48,894 bases of DNA. Origin: Carboxylicivirga sediminis. GTDB taxonomy: Bacteria > Bacteroidota > Bacteroidia > Bacteroidales > Marinilabiliaceae. The notes under the pieces were generated by a model that worked only from the letters and a program-made list of their open reading frames with translations, did no database searches and was not told the origin of the DNA. The stretch is taken from NCBI RefSeq assembly GCF_018156225.1, contig NZ_JAGTAR010000041.1:1-48894 (forward strand). Reading direction: 5' to 3'. The position numbers and the translations under genes were made by a program. Shown piece by piece: positions 20,071 through 27,583 of this stretch (position 1 is its first letter; each line of letters starts with the position of its first letter).

Positions 20071-20286
20071 TCTAAAAACAGTTATTGAGAGAACTAATCA
20101 GCACGTGGTATAGCCAATTAATTATAAAATTTCATATTGATTTAACATTCAATTTACGACATTGAGGTCTTCTATTGTTATTTTGTGCACCATTTAGCAA
20201 TCGCTTAACCCATAGTATACATGGACGGACTCATAGTTATTTCCATCTCTTTCTTTTTCGCGATGAGTCTTTCCATGTTTATGGGC

Positions 20287-21396
20287 CTAATGGATAGCAT
20301 CCCACGCATCTATTCCACCGCTTAAATTAATCAGGTTTTTATAGCCCTCTCGCTTCAGATACTGTATCACATGCATACTGCGCATGCCCAGATGGCAGAA
20401 TACAACCACTGGCATATTCCTGGCTATTTCATGCTTACGATCCGGAACTTGCTGCATGGGTATATTTAGTGCACCAGCAATTTGCCCTTCCAACAGTTCT
20501 TCAGGTTCACGCACATCAATGAGCTGTAGCGGTCCTCCCTCACCAATCAATTGCTTCAGTTCATCTGCACTTATTTCATCCTTTTGCTCAACATCTTTGC
20601 CATCGCCACAAAAGATTTCGTAATCAATCAATTCTGTTAATGTGGGATGTTCGCCACAACATGGGCAATCAGGGTCTTTCATGAATTTAATTTCATTAAA
20701 AGACATGGCCAGTGCATCATAGTTTAATAAGCGACCTGTTAGTGCTTGTCCAATACCAGTAATCAGCTTGATGACTTCGGTAGCCTGCAGAGTGCCAATT
20801 ACGCCTGGCAGAACACCCATAACACCAGCATCGGCACACGATGGTACACTGCCCGCCTCAGGTGGCTCAGGAAACAAACACCGGTAGCACGGACCATCCT
20901 TCGTACCAAACACACTTACCTGCCCTTCAAACTGACGAATGGACCCAAACACATTGATTTTACCACTCAATACACAGGCATCATTAACCAGGTAACGGGT
21001 AGCAAAGTTATCGGTTCCATCGGTAACAATATCGAACTGCTTTATAATGTCAAGGGCATTTTCTTTATTCAAAGCACAATTGAACAGCGACACCTTAACA
21101 TGCGGATTAATCTCCTTAAGGGCCTCAGAGGCCGACCATGTTTTTGCTTCACCTACATGGCTGGTTTTATGAATAATCTGACGCTGAAGATTGGACACAT
21201 CCACCACATCAAAATCTATTAATCCGATATGGCCGACTCCGGAAGCCGCCAGATACATGGCTATAGGAGAGCCTAAACCACCAGTGCCAACCATCAGCAC
21301 AGAAGCCTGTTTCAGCTTAGTTTGCCCCTCTGCTCCTATTTCAGGTAACACGATGTGCCGCTTGTAGCGCTCTAACTCTTGTTTTGTTAATGACAT
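20287..21396 (-). CDS. moeB: MoeB/ThiF-type adenylyltransferase fused to rhodanese
   Basis: E1-like enzyme that adenylates the C-terminal glycine of a small ubiquitin-like sulfur carrier (MoaD or ThiS), with a rhodanese domain that can pass sulfur on. The 369-residue form starts at ATG 21396 (the longer frame from 21516 adds a non-conserved tail). It has the nucleotide-binding GTGGLGSP near residue 36, the R-containing NLQRQIIHKTSHVG, Zn ligands in CYRCLFPEPP and CPCC, and the SCADAGVMGVLPGVIG loop. The rhodanese part (about 270-369) has LIDVREPEEL and the persulfide-forming Cys in FCHLGMRS. No other moa, moe or thi genes lie nearby, so molybdopterin versus thiamine or another carrier is not settled. 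Confidence 0.9.
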   Translation of the reverse strand: MSLTKQELERYKRHIVLPEIGAEGQTKLKQASVLMVGTGGLGSPIAMYLAASGVGHIGLIDFDVVDVSNLQRQIIHKTSHVGEAKTWSASEALKEINPHVKVSLFNCALNKENALDIIKQFDIVTDGTDNFATRYLVNDACVLSGKINVFGSIRQFEGQVSVFGTKDGPCYRCLFPEPPEAGSVPSCADAGVMGVLPGVIGTLQATEVIKLITGIGQALTGRLLNYDALAMSFNEIKFMKDPDCPCCGEHPTLTELIDYEIFCGDGKDVEQKDEISADELKQLIGEGGPLQLIDVREPEELLEGQIAGALNIPMQQVPDRKHEIARNMPVVVFCHLGMRSMHVIQYLKREGYKNLINLSGGIDAWDAIH

Positions 21397-21646
21397 GTTA
21401 ATTTCACTCAATTTGGCAGTGAAGATAATTACTTTAGCCGATACAGTATGTATTTTGATGAAATCGTTACCAGTATTGGGATACAAAGCTACCGGATTAG
21501 TGAATTTCTGATTCATTGAGCAGGCGTTCTTAAAACATTCAATACCAATGAATGACTCAAGAGCCTAAAGGCAATAAAATCTTTTTTTTGACCTTATTGT
21601 TCTTCTTAGGCGCAGGAATTATAAATGATTAGCGTCAGATTACAGT

Positions 21647-21654
21647 AAACTTTG
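21647..21654 (+). promoter_or_regulatory. Candidate -7 box of the TonB receptor gene
   Basis: AAACTTTG has one mismatch to TAnnTTTG and would start transcription near 21660, about 23 bases before the GTG start at 21683. Confidence 0.4.
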
Positions 21655-21682
21655 GAAACAACTATAAATAATAACAGTAAAC

Positions 21683-24130
21683 GTGAAGATTTTAACCCTC
21701 TTATTAGGATTAACAATGACACTTTCGGCATGGGCAAATTCACCCGAGAAAGATGGAATTGTAAAAGGAAAGGTTTTCGATGGTAAATCGAAAGTGCCGG
21801 TTGAATATGCTACTGTGGCCATCTACAATGCTGATGACGACAATGTAATAACCGGAACCATCAGCGAGCAAGATGGTAGTTTTAAGATTAAAGGCCTTAA
21901 AGAAGGTAATTTTTACATCATTGTATCATTTTTGGGCTATGAAAATAAGCGCTACGACAACATTATTGTGGATGGTGGCCGCGACATGATAGACCTGGGT
22001 ACTATCACACTTGGTTCATCTAGCCAGGCGCTTGATGAAGTAGAGGTAGTTGCGCAGCGCCAATCAGTAGAATTCCAAATTGACAAGAAGGTTGTATCGG
22101 TAGGCGAACAAATGACATCTGCATCCTTATCAGCTGTTGAAGTTTTGGAAAATGTCCCTTCTATCAAGGTGGATATCGAAGGAAATGTATCGTTGCGCGG
22201 CAGTACTGGTATAACTGTGTTAATTGATGGTAAACCAACAGTACTGGATGCCAGTGATGTATTACGTCAAACTCCGGCATCTACCATTCAAAATATTGAA
22301 ATTATCACCAATCCTTCAGCCAAGTACCAACCCGATGGTACAGGAGGTATCATTAACATCATTACCAAAAGAAACCGCACACCAGGTGTGCAAGGCCTTG
22401 TGAATGTTAAAGGGGGTAACTTTGATATGTATGGCGCTGATTTCTTACTAAACTGGCGTAAAGAAAAGGTGAACTTCACTTTAGGTGCCGATTACAATAA
22501 CCGCCCGCGAACCGGCACAATGTATACACGCAGAGAAACAGAAAATGAAAATGGCACCACCATCATTGAAGCCGATGGCGACAGTGAAAGAAAGTTTTAT
22601 GGCGGCGGTGTCAGGGGTGGATTCGACTGGGATATATCCAAGCGCGATAACTTCAGTATTGAAGCCCGGGTTGGTAAATTTAACATGCAAAGCACATCAG
22701 ATTTAAATTACTTTGAGCAAATACCCAATATTGAGAATCAGGTTTACCGCAGTATCAATGAATCCAAAAGGTCGGGTATGTACTATTCAATTACCGCCAA
22801 CTATCTGCACCGCTTTGCACAAAAGGGCCATGAACTGTCTGCCCAGTTAAATTCACGCGGTTATGATGGTGATGAGTACTCCGAGAACTTCCGCTCGCAA
22901 AGCAACAGTATAGTTGATGGTACGCGCACCACGGAGGTAGGCCCGAGCAACCGCTGGGAATTAAGACTGGACTATAGCAAACCAATTGGTGAAGATGACC
23001 TGTTCGAAGCCGGTTTTCAGGGGCGCATGAGCTTAGGCGATGATGTTACAAAAGTATATAACTGGGATGTGGCACAAGGTGGCTTTGTACCGAATGATAC
23101 CCTTCAGAATTATACCGAACTGGATCGTAATATTTACGGGCTCTATTCGGTATATAAGGGAAAGCTTAATGACTTTGGCTACCAATTGGGACTGCGTGCC
23201 GAATACACTGACCGAAAAACAGAATTTGAATATCAAATGAAGGAATCGGCCGACGCCACAGAAGTAATTCCTGTAAATGAAACCTATGTGATTGATCGCT
23301 GGGACTTTTTCCCAACGATACACCTATCGTACCAACTGCCTGCCGACAATCAGATAATGGCCAGCTATTCGCGCCGTATTGATCGCCCACGTGGCTGGTA
23401 CCTGGAGCCATTTATCACATGGACCGATCAGTACAATGTACGCCGGGGTAATCCTGATTTGGCACCCGAATACATTGATGCCTTTGAACTGGGATATCTG
23501 AAAGAATGGAAGAAAATTTCACTTTCGCTGGAAGGCTACTACCGCATTACAAACGATAAGATACAAGGCATACAGATGCCTTATGATGAAAATGGTGAAA
23601 TATGGCTACGCACCTACGATAATATCGGTAAAGACTACTCATTAGGTGTTGAAACAATGCTAAACATCACCCTGGCTAAGTGGTGGGAAATGAATGTCAT
23701 GGGTAATTTATATGATTATCGTATTGAAAACTATTATGATGCCAGTCAAAACCGATCATCTTTTAACTGGAGCTCAAGAGTCAACAATTCATTTGCGCTT
23801 AAGAAAAATATAAAACTACAGATTGACGGTACTTACGATAGCCCAACAGTAACAGCACAAGGTGAAAACAAATCGAACTACTACATGAATGCAGCGGTTC
23901 GTATGGATTTTATGGATCGTAAACTTTCAGCTGTTGTACAGGCGCGAAATGTACTGGGTACTTCACGACGCATATCTATTATTGACAACCCCAACTCATA
24001 CAGCTACCAGGAAATGATACCTGATTACCCGATGGTATCCGTTACACTTAGCTATCGATTGAACAATTTTGTGCAGAAAAGAGGTCGTAACGGCAATAAC
24101 GGAGGCGGAGGAATGGAAGATGAATTCTAG
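21683..24130 (+). CDS. TonB-dependent outer-membrane receptor (OMP_b-brl_3 type)
   Basis: Outer-membrane receptor of 815 residues, paralogue of the one at 178. It starts with GTG (21683) and a signal peptide ending in AWANS. A carboxypeptidase-regulatory-like domain covers about residues 27-105, a plug domain about 120-225 (QSVEFQIDKKVVSV, LRGSTGITVLIDGKPT, NPSAKYQPDGTGGIINI), and the barrel the remainder with RIDRPRGWYLEPF and RRGNPDLAPEYIDAFELGY, ending in Phe after a Gly/Asn-rich tail. A clear TonB box was not identified. No SusD-type lipoprotein accompanies it; substrate unknown. It is followed by a strong terminator and by a small PKD lipoprotein gene. Confidence 0.93.
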   Translation: MKILTLLLGLTMTLSAWANSPEKDGIVKGKVFDGKSKVPVEYATVAIYNADDDNVITGTISEQDGSFKIKGLKEGNFYIIVSFLGYENKRYDNIIVDGGRDMIDLGTITLGSSSQALDEVEVVAQRQSVEFQIDKKVVSVGEQMTSASLSAVEVLENVPSIKVDIEGNVSLRGSTGITVLIDGKPTVLDASDVLRQTPASTIQNIEIITNPSAKYQPDGTGGIINIITKRNRTPGVQGLVNVKGGNFDMYGADFLLNWRKEKVNFTLGADYNNRPRTGTMYTRRETENENGTTIIEADGDSERKFYGGGVRGGFDWDISKRDNFSIEARVGKFNMQSTSDLNYFEQIPNIENQVYRSINESKRSGMYYSITANYLHRFAQKGHELSAQLNSRGYDGDEYSENFRSQSNSIVDGTRTTEVGPSNRWELRLDYSKPIGEDDLFEAGFQGRMSLGDDVTKVYNWDVAQGGFVPNDTLQNYTELDRNIYGLYSVYKGKLNDFGYQLGLRAEYTDRKTEFEYQMKESADATEVIPVNETYVIDRWDFFPTIHLSYQLPADNQIMASYSRRIDRPRGWYLEPFITWTDQYNVRRGNPDLAPEYIDAFELGYLKEWKKISLSLEGYYRITNDKIQGIQMPYDENGEIWLRTYDNIGKDYSLGVETMLNITLAKWWEMNVMGNLYDYRIENYYDASQNRSSFNWSSRVNNSFALKKNIKLQIDGTYDSPTVTAQGENKSNYYMNAAVRMDFMDRKLSAVVQARNVLGTSRRISIIDNPNSYSYQEMIPDYPMVSVTLSYRLNNFVQKRGRNGNNGGGGMEDEF

Positions 24131-24157
24131 ATTTTTTTAGTTTCAATAATTACATCA

Positions 24158-24186
24158 AAGGAAGGTTTGGCACCTTCCTTTTTTTT
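24158..24186 (+). terminator. Rho-independent terminator
   Basis: A perfect 9-bp stem AAGGAAGGT/ACCTTCCTT with a 5-nt loop and eight T in a row including the stem end. It lies 27 bases after the receptor stop codon. Confidence 0.92.
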
Positions 24187-24280
24187 GAGATCATTTCTAA
24201 ATCAGTCTAGGTATTCTAATAACATACCAATTAGAATATTAACTTAGTATTGTGAAATGTATCAAAGCAAACTAATCCTT

Positions 24281-24649
24281 ATGAAATTTATCCCTATCAT
24301 CATTCTTTTTTGCATTGTAAGCAGTTGTGAGAAGAGTGATTCACCTAAGCCTGAAGCTTGTATATCAATCTCGGATGCGAGCAATCTACATATCAATCAA
24401 ACTATTAATGTTTTATCCTGCTCTGAAAATGCAAAATATATCATGTGGGATTTTGGAGATGAAACAATCTCATATGAGCAAAAAACCTCGCATTCATACA
24501 AAGAACCAGGCACATACCTTTTGTCGTTGGTGGTTCAGAATGTAGATTTTACAGACTTAAATGGTGATGGACGCATCGATAAAGATGATATCAGCAGATA
24601 CAACTCCTCTATTATCAGTATTGAAATAGTTGTTTTACCAGGCATATAA
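24281..24649 (+). CDS. Small PKD-domain lipoprotein with a calcium-loop-like segment
   Basis: Exported lipoprotein of 122 residues. The signal peptide has a lipobox-like VSSC followed by EKSDSPKPE. Residues about 25-90 form a PKD-like domain (KYIMWDFGDE, HSYKEPGTYLLSLVV, both signature strands). In its last third the segment DLNGDGRIDKDDI resembles the Ca-binding loop of dockerin/EF-hand proteins. ATG 24281 is preferred over 24257 because it starts directly at the basic n-region of the signal peptide. Role unknown; surface or periplasmic binding is inferred only from the domain. It lies between the receptor gene and a 4Fe-4S protein gene, 33 bases from the latter. Confidence 0.7.
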   Translation: MKFIPIIILFCIVSSCEKSDSPKPEACISISDASNLHINQTINVLSCSENAKYIMWDFGDETISYEQKTSHSYKEPGTYLLSLVVQNVDFTDLNGDGRIDKDDISRYNSSIISIEIVVLPGI

Positions 24650-24682
24650 TTCTTTAATACGGCTTCATCTGCAGTTAAATCT

Positions 24683-25387
24683 ATGCCTGCAAATAATCAA
24701 ATAACCAGCTTTTTAAACGATAAGGGCGCTTCCTTTATTCGCTTCGTTAATCTTCAATCGCTTAATAGTCAACAAACGCAAGGTTACTCTTCTGCAATCC
24801 TATTTGGTATCGCATTAGGTGCTGTTTATATCAAAAAGGTAGCTAAAAACACAAGCTACGTAGCACAAATGATAAAAACCAAAACTGTAAAACAGGATGA
24901 GTTTCATAATACTGAGATTTATACCGATAAGCTAGCTGATGAATTAAGTATTCTATTGCAAGAGGCAGGGTATAGTAGTTTTTCACAATCTGAAGCAAAC
25001 CTGTCAAAAGCTGGCCTTTATAATTCAACCACACAAACCACGCCCCTTCCCCATAAAACATTGGCAGTTATGGCCGGCTTGGGTTGGATAGGTAAAAATA
25101 GCCTGTTGATTACGCCAGAATATGGTTGTGCCATAAGCATGTGTTCAGTACTTACCAGCGCGCCGCTTAACACTGGTACTTTTGATTTAGAGCCTTCTCA
25201 ATGTGGCACGTGCACTATTTGCCAAAAAATCTGCTGTACAAGAGCCTTAAAAGGCCGTACATGGAACACTGCAACAAAACGTGACCAATTGATTGATATC
25301 CACCATTGCACCACCTGCTTACAATGCCTGGTACGTTGCCCATATACGAAAGCATATAGCATGAGGCATACAAGCCTCAAACTCTAA
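24683..25387 (+). CDS. Short QueG-like double 4Fe-4S cluster protein
   Basis: Iron-sulfur protein of 234 residues related to the C-terminal part of epoxyqueuosine reductase. It has two cluster motifs close to the C-terminus: CGTCTICQKICCTRAL (about residue 173, where the usual C-P after the last Cys of the first motif reads C-C) and CTTCLQCLVRCPYTKAY. The upstream LAVMAGLGWIGKNSLLITPEYG segment (about 128-150) is the conserved QueG-like loop. True QueG is 310-380 residues, so the N-terminal cobalamin-binding region is shorter here and the C-terminal HEAT-like part is missing. It may therefore act as another reductase or electron carrier. It lies directly before the regulator gene at 25469 (81 bases). 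Confidence 0.75.
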   Translation: MPANNQITSFLNDKGASFIRFVNLQSLNSQQTQGYSSAILFGIALGAVYIKKVAKNTSYVAQMIKTKTVKQDEFHNTEIYTDKLADELSILLQEAGYSSFSQSEANLSKAGLYNSTTQTTPLPHKTLAVMAGLGWIGKNSLLITPEYGCAISMCSVLTSAPLNTGTFDLEPSQCGTCTICQKICCTRALKGRTWNTATKRDQLIDIHHCTTCLQCLVRCPYTKAYSMRHTSLKL

Positions 25388-25468
25388 TCAGTCAGACTCA
25401 TATAACAATAAGTTAATTGATGCTGGATATTTATATTATTTGATTGTAATTTTAATCAATAATATGAT

Positions 25469-26146
25469 ATGGCGATTAATATTAGCATAATATACAAGCA
25501 CTTACTCTGGGCTGATTCCCTGAATGCTTTGCTACGCCGGGAGGATTCATTTCATCTTAGCCATGTACTAAAAGTTGATCATATAGCATCACTTAATCAC
25601 CGGTTTAAAGATATTGTGCTACTCGAGGCCACCTACCCCAATGCTGAACTGGTAAACCAGGTTATCAACCTAAAAAAAAACAAACTTCAGGTAATTGTTA
25701 TTGGCTATCATCTGGATAATGAGTTTATTGATTTACTGCTGGTTAAAGGATTAGATGGCTTTGTACTTAAGACCTGTGGCAAAGCCAACTTGTTTGAAGC
25801 CATTAAAAACGTGCATCAGGGCAAAAAATACTTTTGTGCACCAATCGCCGAATCATTATCTAAGCGCCTATATAACCAATCTGACAAAAACACCTTAACC
25901 ACGCGGGAAAAAGAAGTTTTAGTTGGCTTGGTTTGCTTCAAAAGCACTTCAAATATAGCACGCCAGATGCACATCAGTGATGCAACAGTTCGAACGCACC
26001 GCAAAAATATCATGCGCAAATTTGGTTCGAAAAATTACCTTGGGCTGCTAAGGTATGCCTGCCGCGAAGGATTGCTGCAAACTCCGGATGAGCAGTTCTG
26101 CGTTGGTTGCCGAAACAAAAGATGTTCCTCTCCACACTTTGGGTAG
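25469..26146 (+). CDS. LuxR-type DNA-binding regulator with a degenerate receiver and Cys-rich tail
   Basis: DNA-binding protein of 225 residues built like a NarL/FixJ response regulator. The N-terminal 130 residues have receiver-like alpha/beta periodicity, but neither the acidic pair nor the phospho-acceptor Asp is seen at the expected places (IIYKHLLWADSL and IVLLEATYPNAEL), while the FVLKTC position resembles the receiver K. The C-terminal LuxR-type HTH (LTTREKEVLVGL, NIARQMHISDATVRTHRKNI) is intact. A short tail FCVGCRNKRC holds three Cys in C-x2-C-x4-C spacing, which may bind metal or be redox-sensitive; this is inference. No histidine kinase is adjacent, so control by phosphorylation is doubtful. 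The QueG-like iron-sulfur gene is just upstream. Confidence 0.82.
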   Translation: MAINISIIYKHLLWADSLNALLRREDSFHLSHVLKVDHIASLNHRFKDIVLLEATYPNAELVNQVINLKKNKLQVIVIGYHLDNEFIDLLLVKGLDGFVLKTCGKANLFEAIKNVHQGKKYFCAPIAESLSKRLYNQSDKNTLTTREKEVLVGLVCFKSTSNIARQMHISDATVRTHRKNIMRKFGSKNYLGLLRYACREGLLQTPDEQFCVGCRNKRCSSPHFG

Positions 26147-26360
26147 ACATATATTGTCAGATGTGTAAAAAGGTTTGTATTGCAGGTAGTCAATTTCATT
26201 TCTATAAGTATTGAATCCACCTCCAACTAACAATAACTTTACTACTCCTAACTACTCATATGATTTCGCATAATCATTGACGTTGGCAGTTTACAAATGC
26301 AGCACTTTGCCTAGTTACGGCCATACACAAAGCAACAGACTTAACATTAAATTTTATGAT

Positions 26361-27509
26361 ATGAAATCAATCAAAAAAGTTTCCTTTGGAATTATGTTAC
26401 TGGCAATTAGCCTGATTGGATGTGAAAGATGGGGAGGACGTGTAGACAACTTGGATTCAGACCGCCCTACTGATGTTGGCCCCGAGTATGGTAAACGTGG
26501 CAATGGTGGTAGCACCGATTTAGGCACACTATACGGCGACTTACTTTACATATTGCGTGATGCGGATGGGCTACCGGTTTATACCGATGACGGTTTTGTT
26601 CAACCTCTGGCCTTTGTAGATGGTGTGCCGCTAACAGATGATGGCACCCTGGAAGGTGTACAATATGTTTGCGCGGTAAACGATGAGGGCGAAGTGGAAC
26701 TGAATTTTTACATGGATGGTGATGAAAAGAAAGCCTACGATGGCGTTGGTCCCATGGAAGTAGAGTTTGGCAGAACAAGCATATTCAGGTCCCCTCAAAG
26801 AGTAATGGATCAAGCTATCAGGGAGGCTCTGAGAGGTTTATCTGAAGCTGACCCTACTACCATCAGACTTGACTTCTGCGGACGTCTGTATGGCGTACGC
26901 CCCGATGGCACAGAAAAAACAGTTGATTCACCACGCGAAAACATGGCGCTCTACCAGAACATGATGGAAAACGAAGGTTTCAGTGGCATTTGTGATATAT
27001 GTGCTGAACTCAACCTGAATCAACTGCATGACTTCTTTTACAATTGGCAGGAACCATGGATGCACGTTGCCGCCGGTTGTTTGGCAGCAGCCAATGATAA
27101 AACAGGCGTAGTTACTGTCGATAAAGTCCGCTATATTCACAGTTTCAAAAACCTGATTGGATTAAATCCTATAGAAGATGAGCAAAACAAGCTTTACTTC
27201 GATTTCTCAATATACAACAGCTACGATCGCAACATGTGGAGAAATATTGAACTGGGATTCCTGGTATGGAATGGTTCGTACAATACAGAACCAATTGAAG
27301 TCCTAAGCGTTTGGGATATTTTCGAATCCTCCATTACTGGATTTGGTTATGGCACACAGCCCAACTTCACCTATCACTCTGAGCATAACTGGTTCAAAAC
27401 AACCAACATTGGAGGTTTTGCTCAATTTGCCGATGATTGTAATCAGGTGCTGGAGTATGTACATGGCGACTCTAATATTGTTTGGGTAAAAGAACAAAAT
27501 GAAGAATAA
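26361..27509 (+). CDS. Lipoprotein of unknown function, acidic, with Cys pairs
   Basis: Exported lipoprotein of 382 residues; I do not recognise a family. Signal peptide with lipobox SLIGC (Cys 20) then ERWGG, and a Gly/Asp-rich linker. The middle is acidic (VYTDDGFVQPL, AVNDEGEVELNFYMDGDEKK) and later there is a CDIC pair and a C-terminal aromatic-rich section (FLVWNGSYNTE, WDIFESSITGFGYG). ATG 26361 was chosen since the frame upstream to 26277 adds a non-signal leader. The acidic surface is typical of exported Bacteroidota proteins, but its role is open. A strong terminator follows. Confidence 0.6.
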   Translation: MKSIKKVSFGIMLLAISLIGCERWGGRVDNLDSDRPTDVGPEYGKRGNGGSTDLGTLYGDLLYILRDADGLPVYTDDGFVQPLAFVDGVPLTDDGTLEGVQYVCAVNDEGEVELNFYMDGDEKKAYDGVGPMEVEFGRTSIFRSPQRVMDQAIREALRGLSEADPTTIRLDFCGRLYGVRPDGTEKTVDSPRENMALYQNMMENEGFSGICDICAELNLNQLHDFFYNWQEPWMHVAAGCLAAANDKTGVVTVDKVRYIHSFKNLIGLNPIEDEQNKLYFDFSIYNSYDRNMWRNIELGFLVWNGSYNTEPIEVLSVWDIFESSITGFGYGTQPNFTYHSEHNWFKTTNIGGFAQFADDCNQVLEYVHGDSNIVWVKEQNEE

Positions 27510-27530
27510 ATACGTCTAAACCTGCTATTT

Positions 27531-27563
27531 GGCCAATCAATATTAATTGGTTGGCCTTTTTTT
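27531..27563 (+). terminator. Rho-independent terminator
   Basis: A 10-bp stem GGCCAATCAA/TTGGTTGGCC (one wobble) around TATTAA, followed by seven T. It lies 21 bases after the lipoprotein stop codon. Confidence 0.92.
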
Positions 27564-27583
27564 ACTCAATAAGCTCTTAGCTG

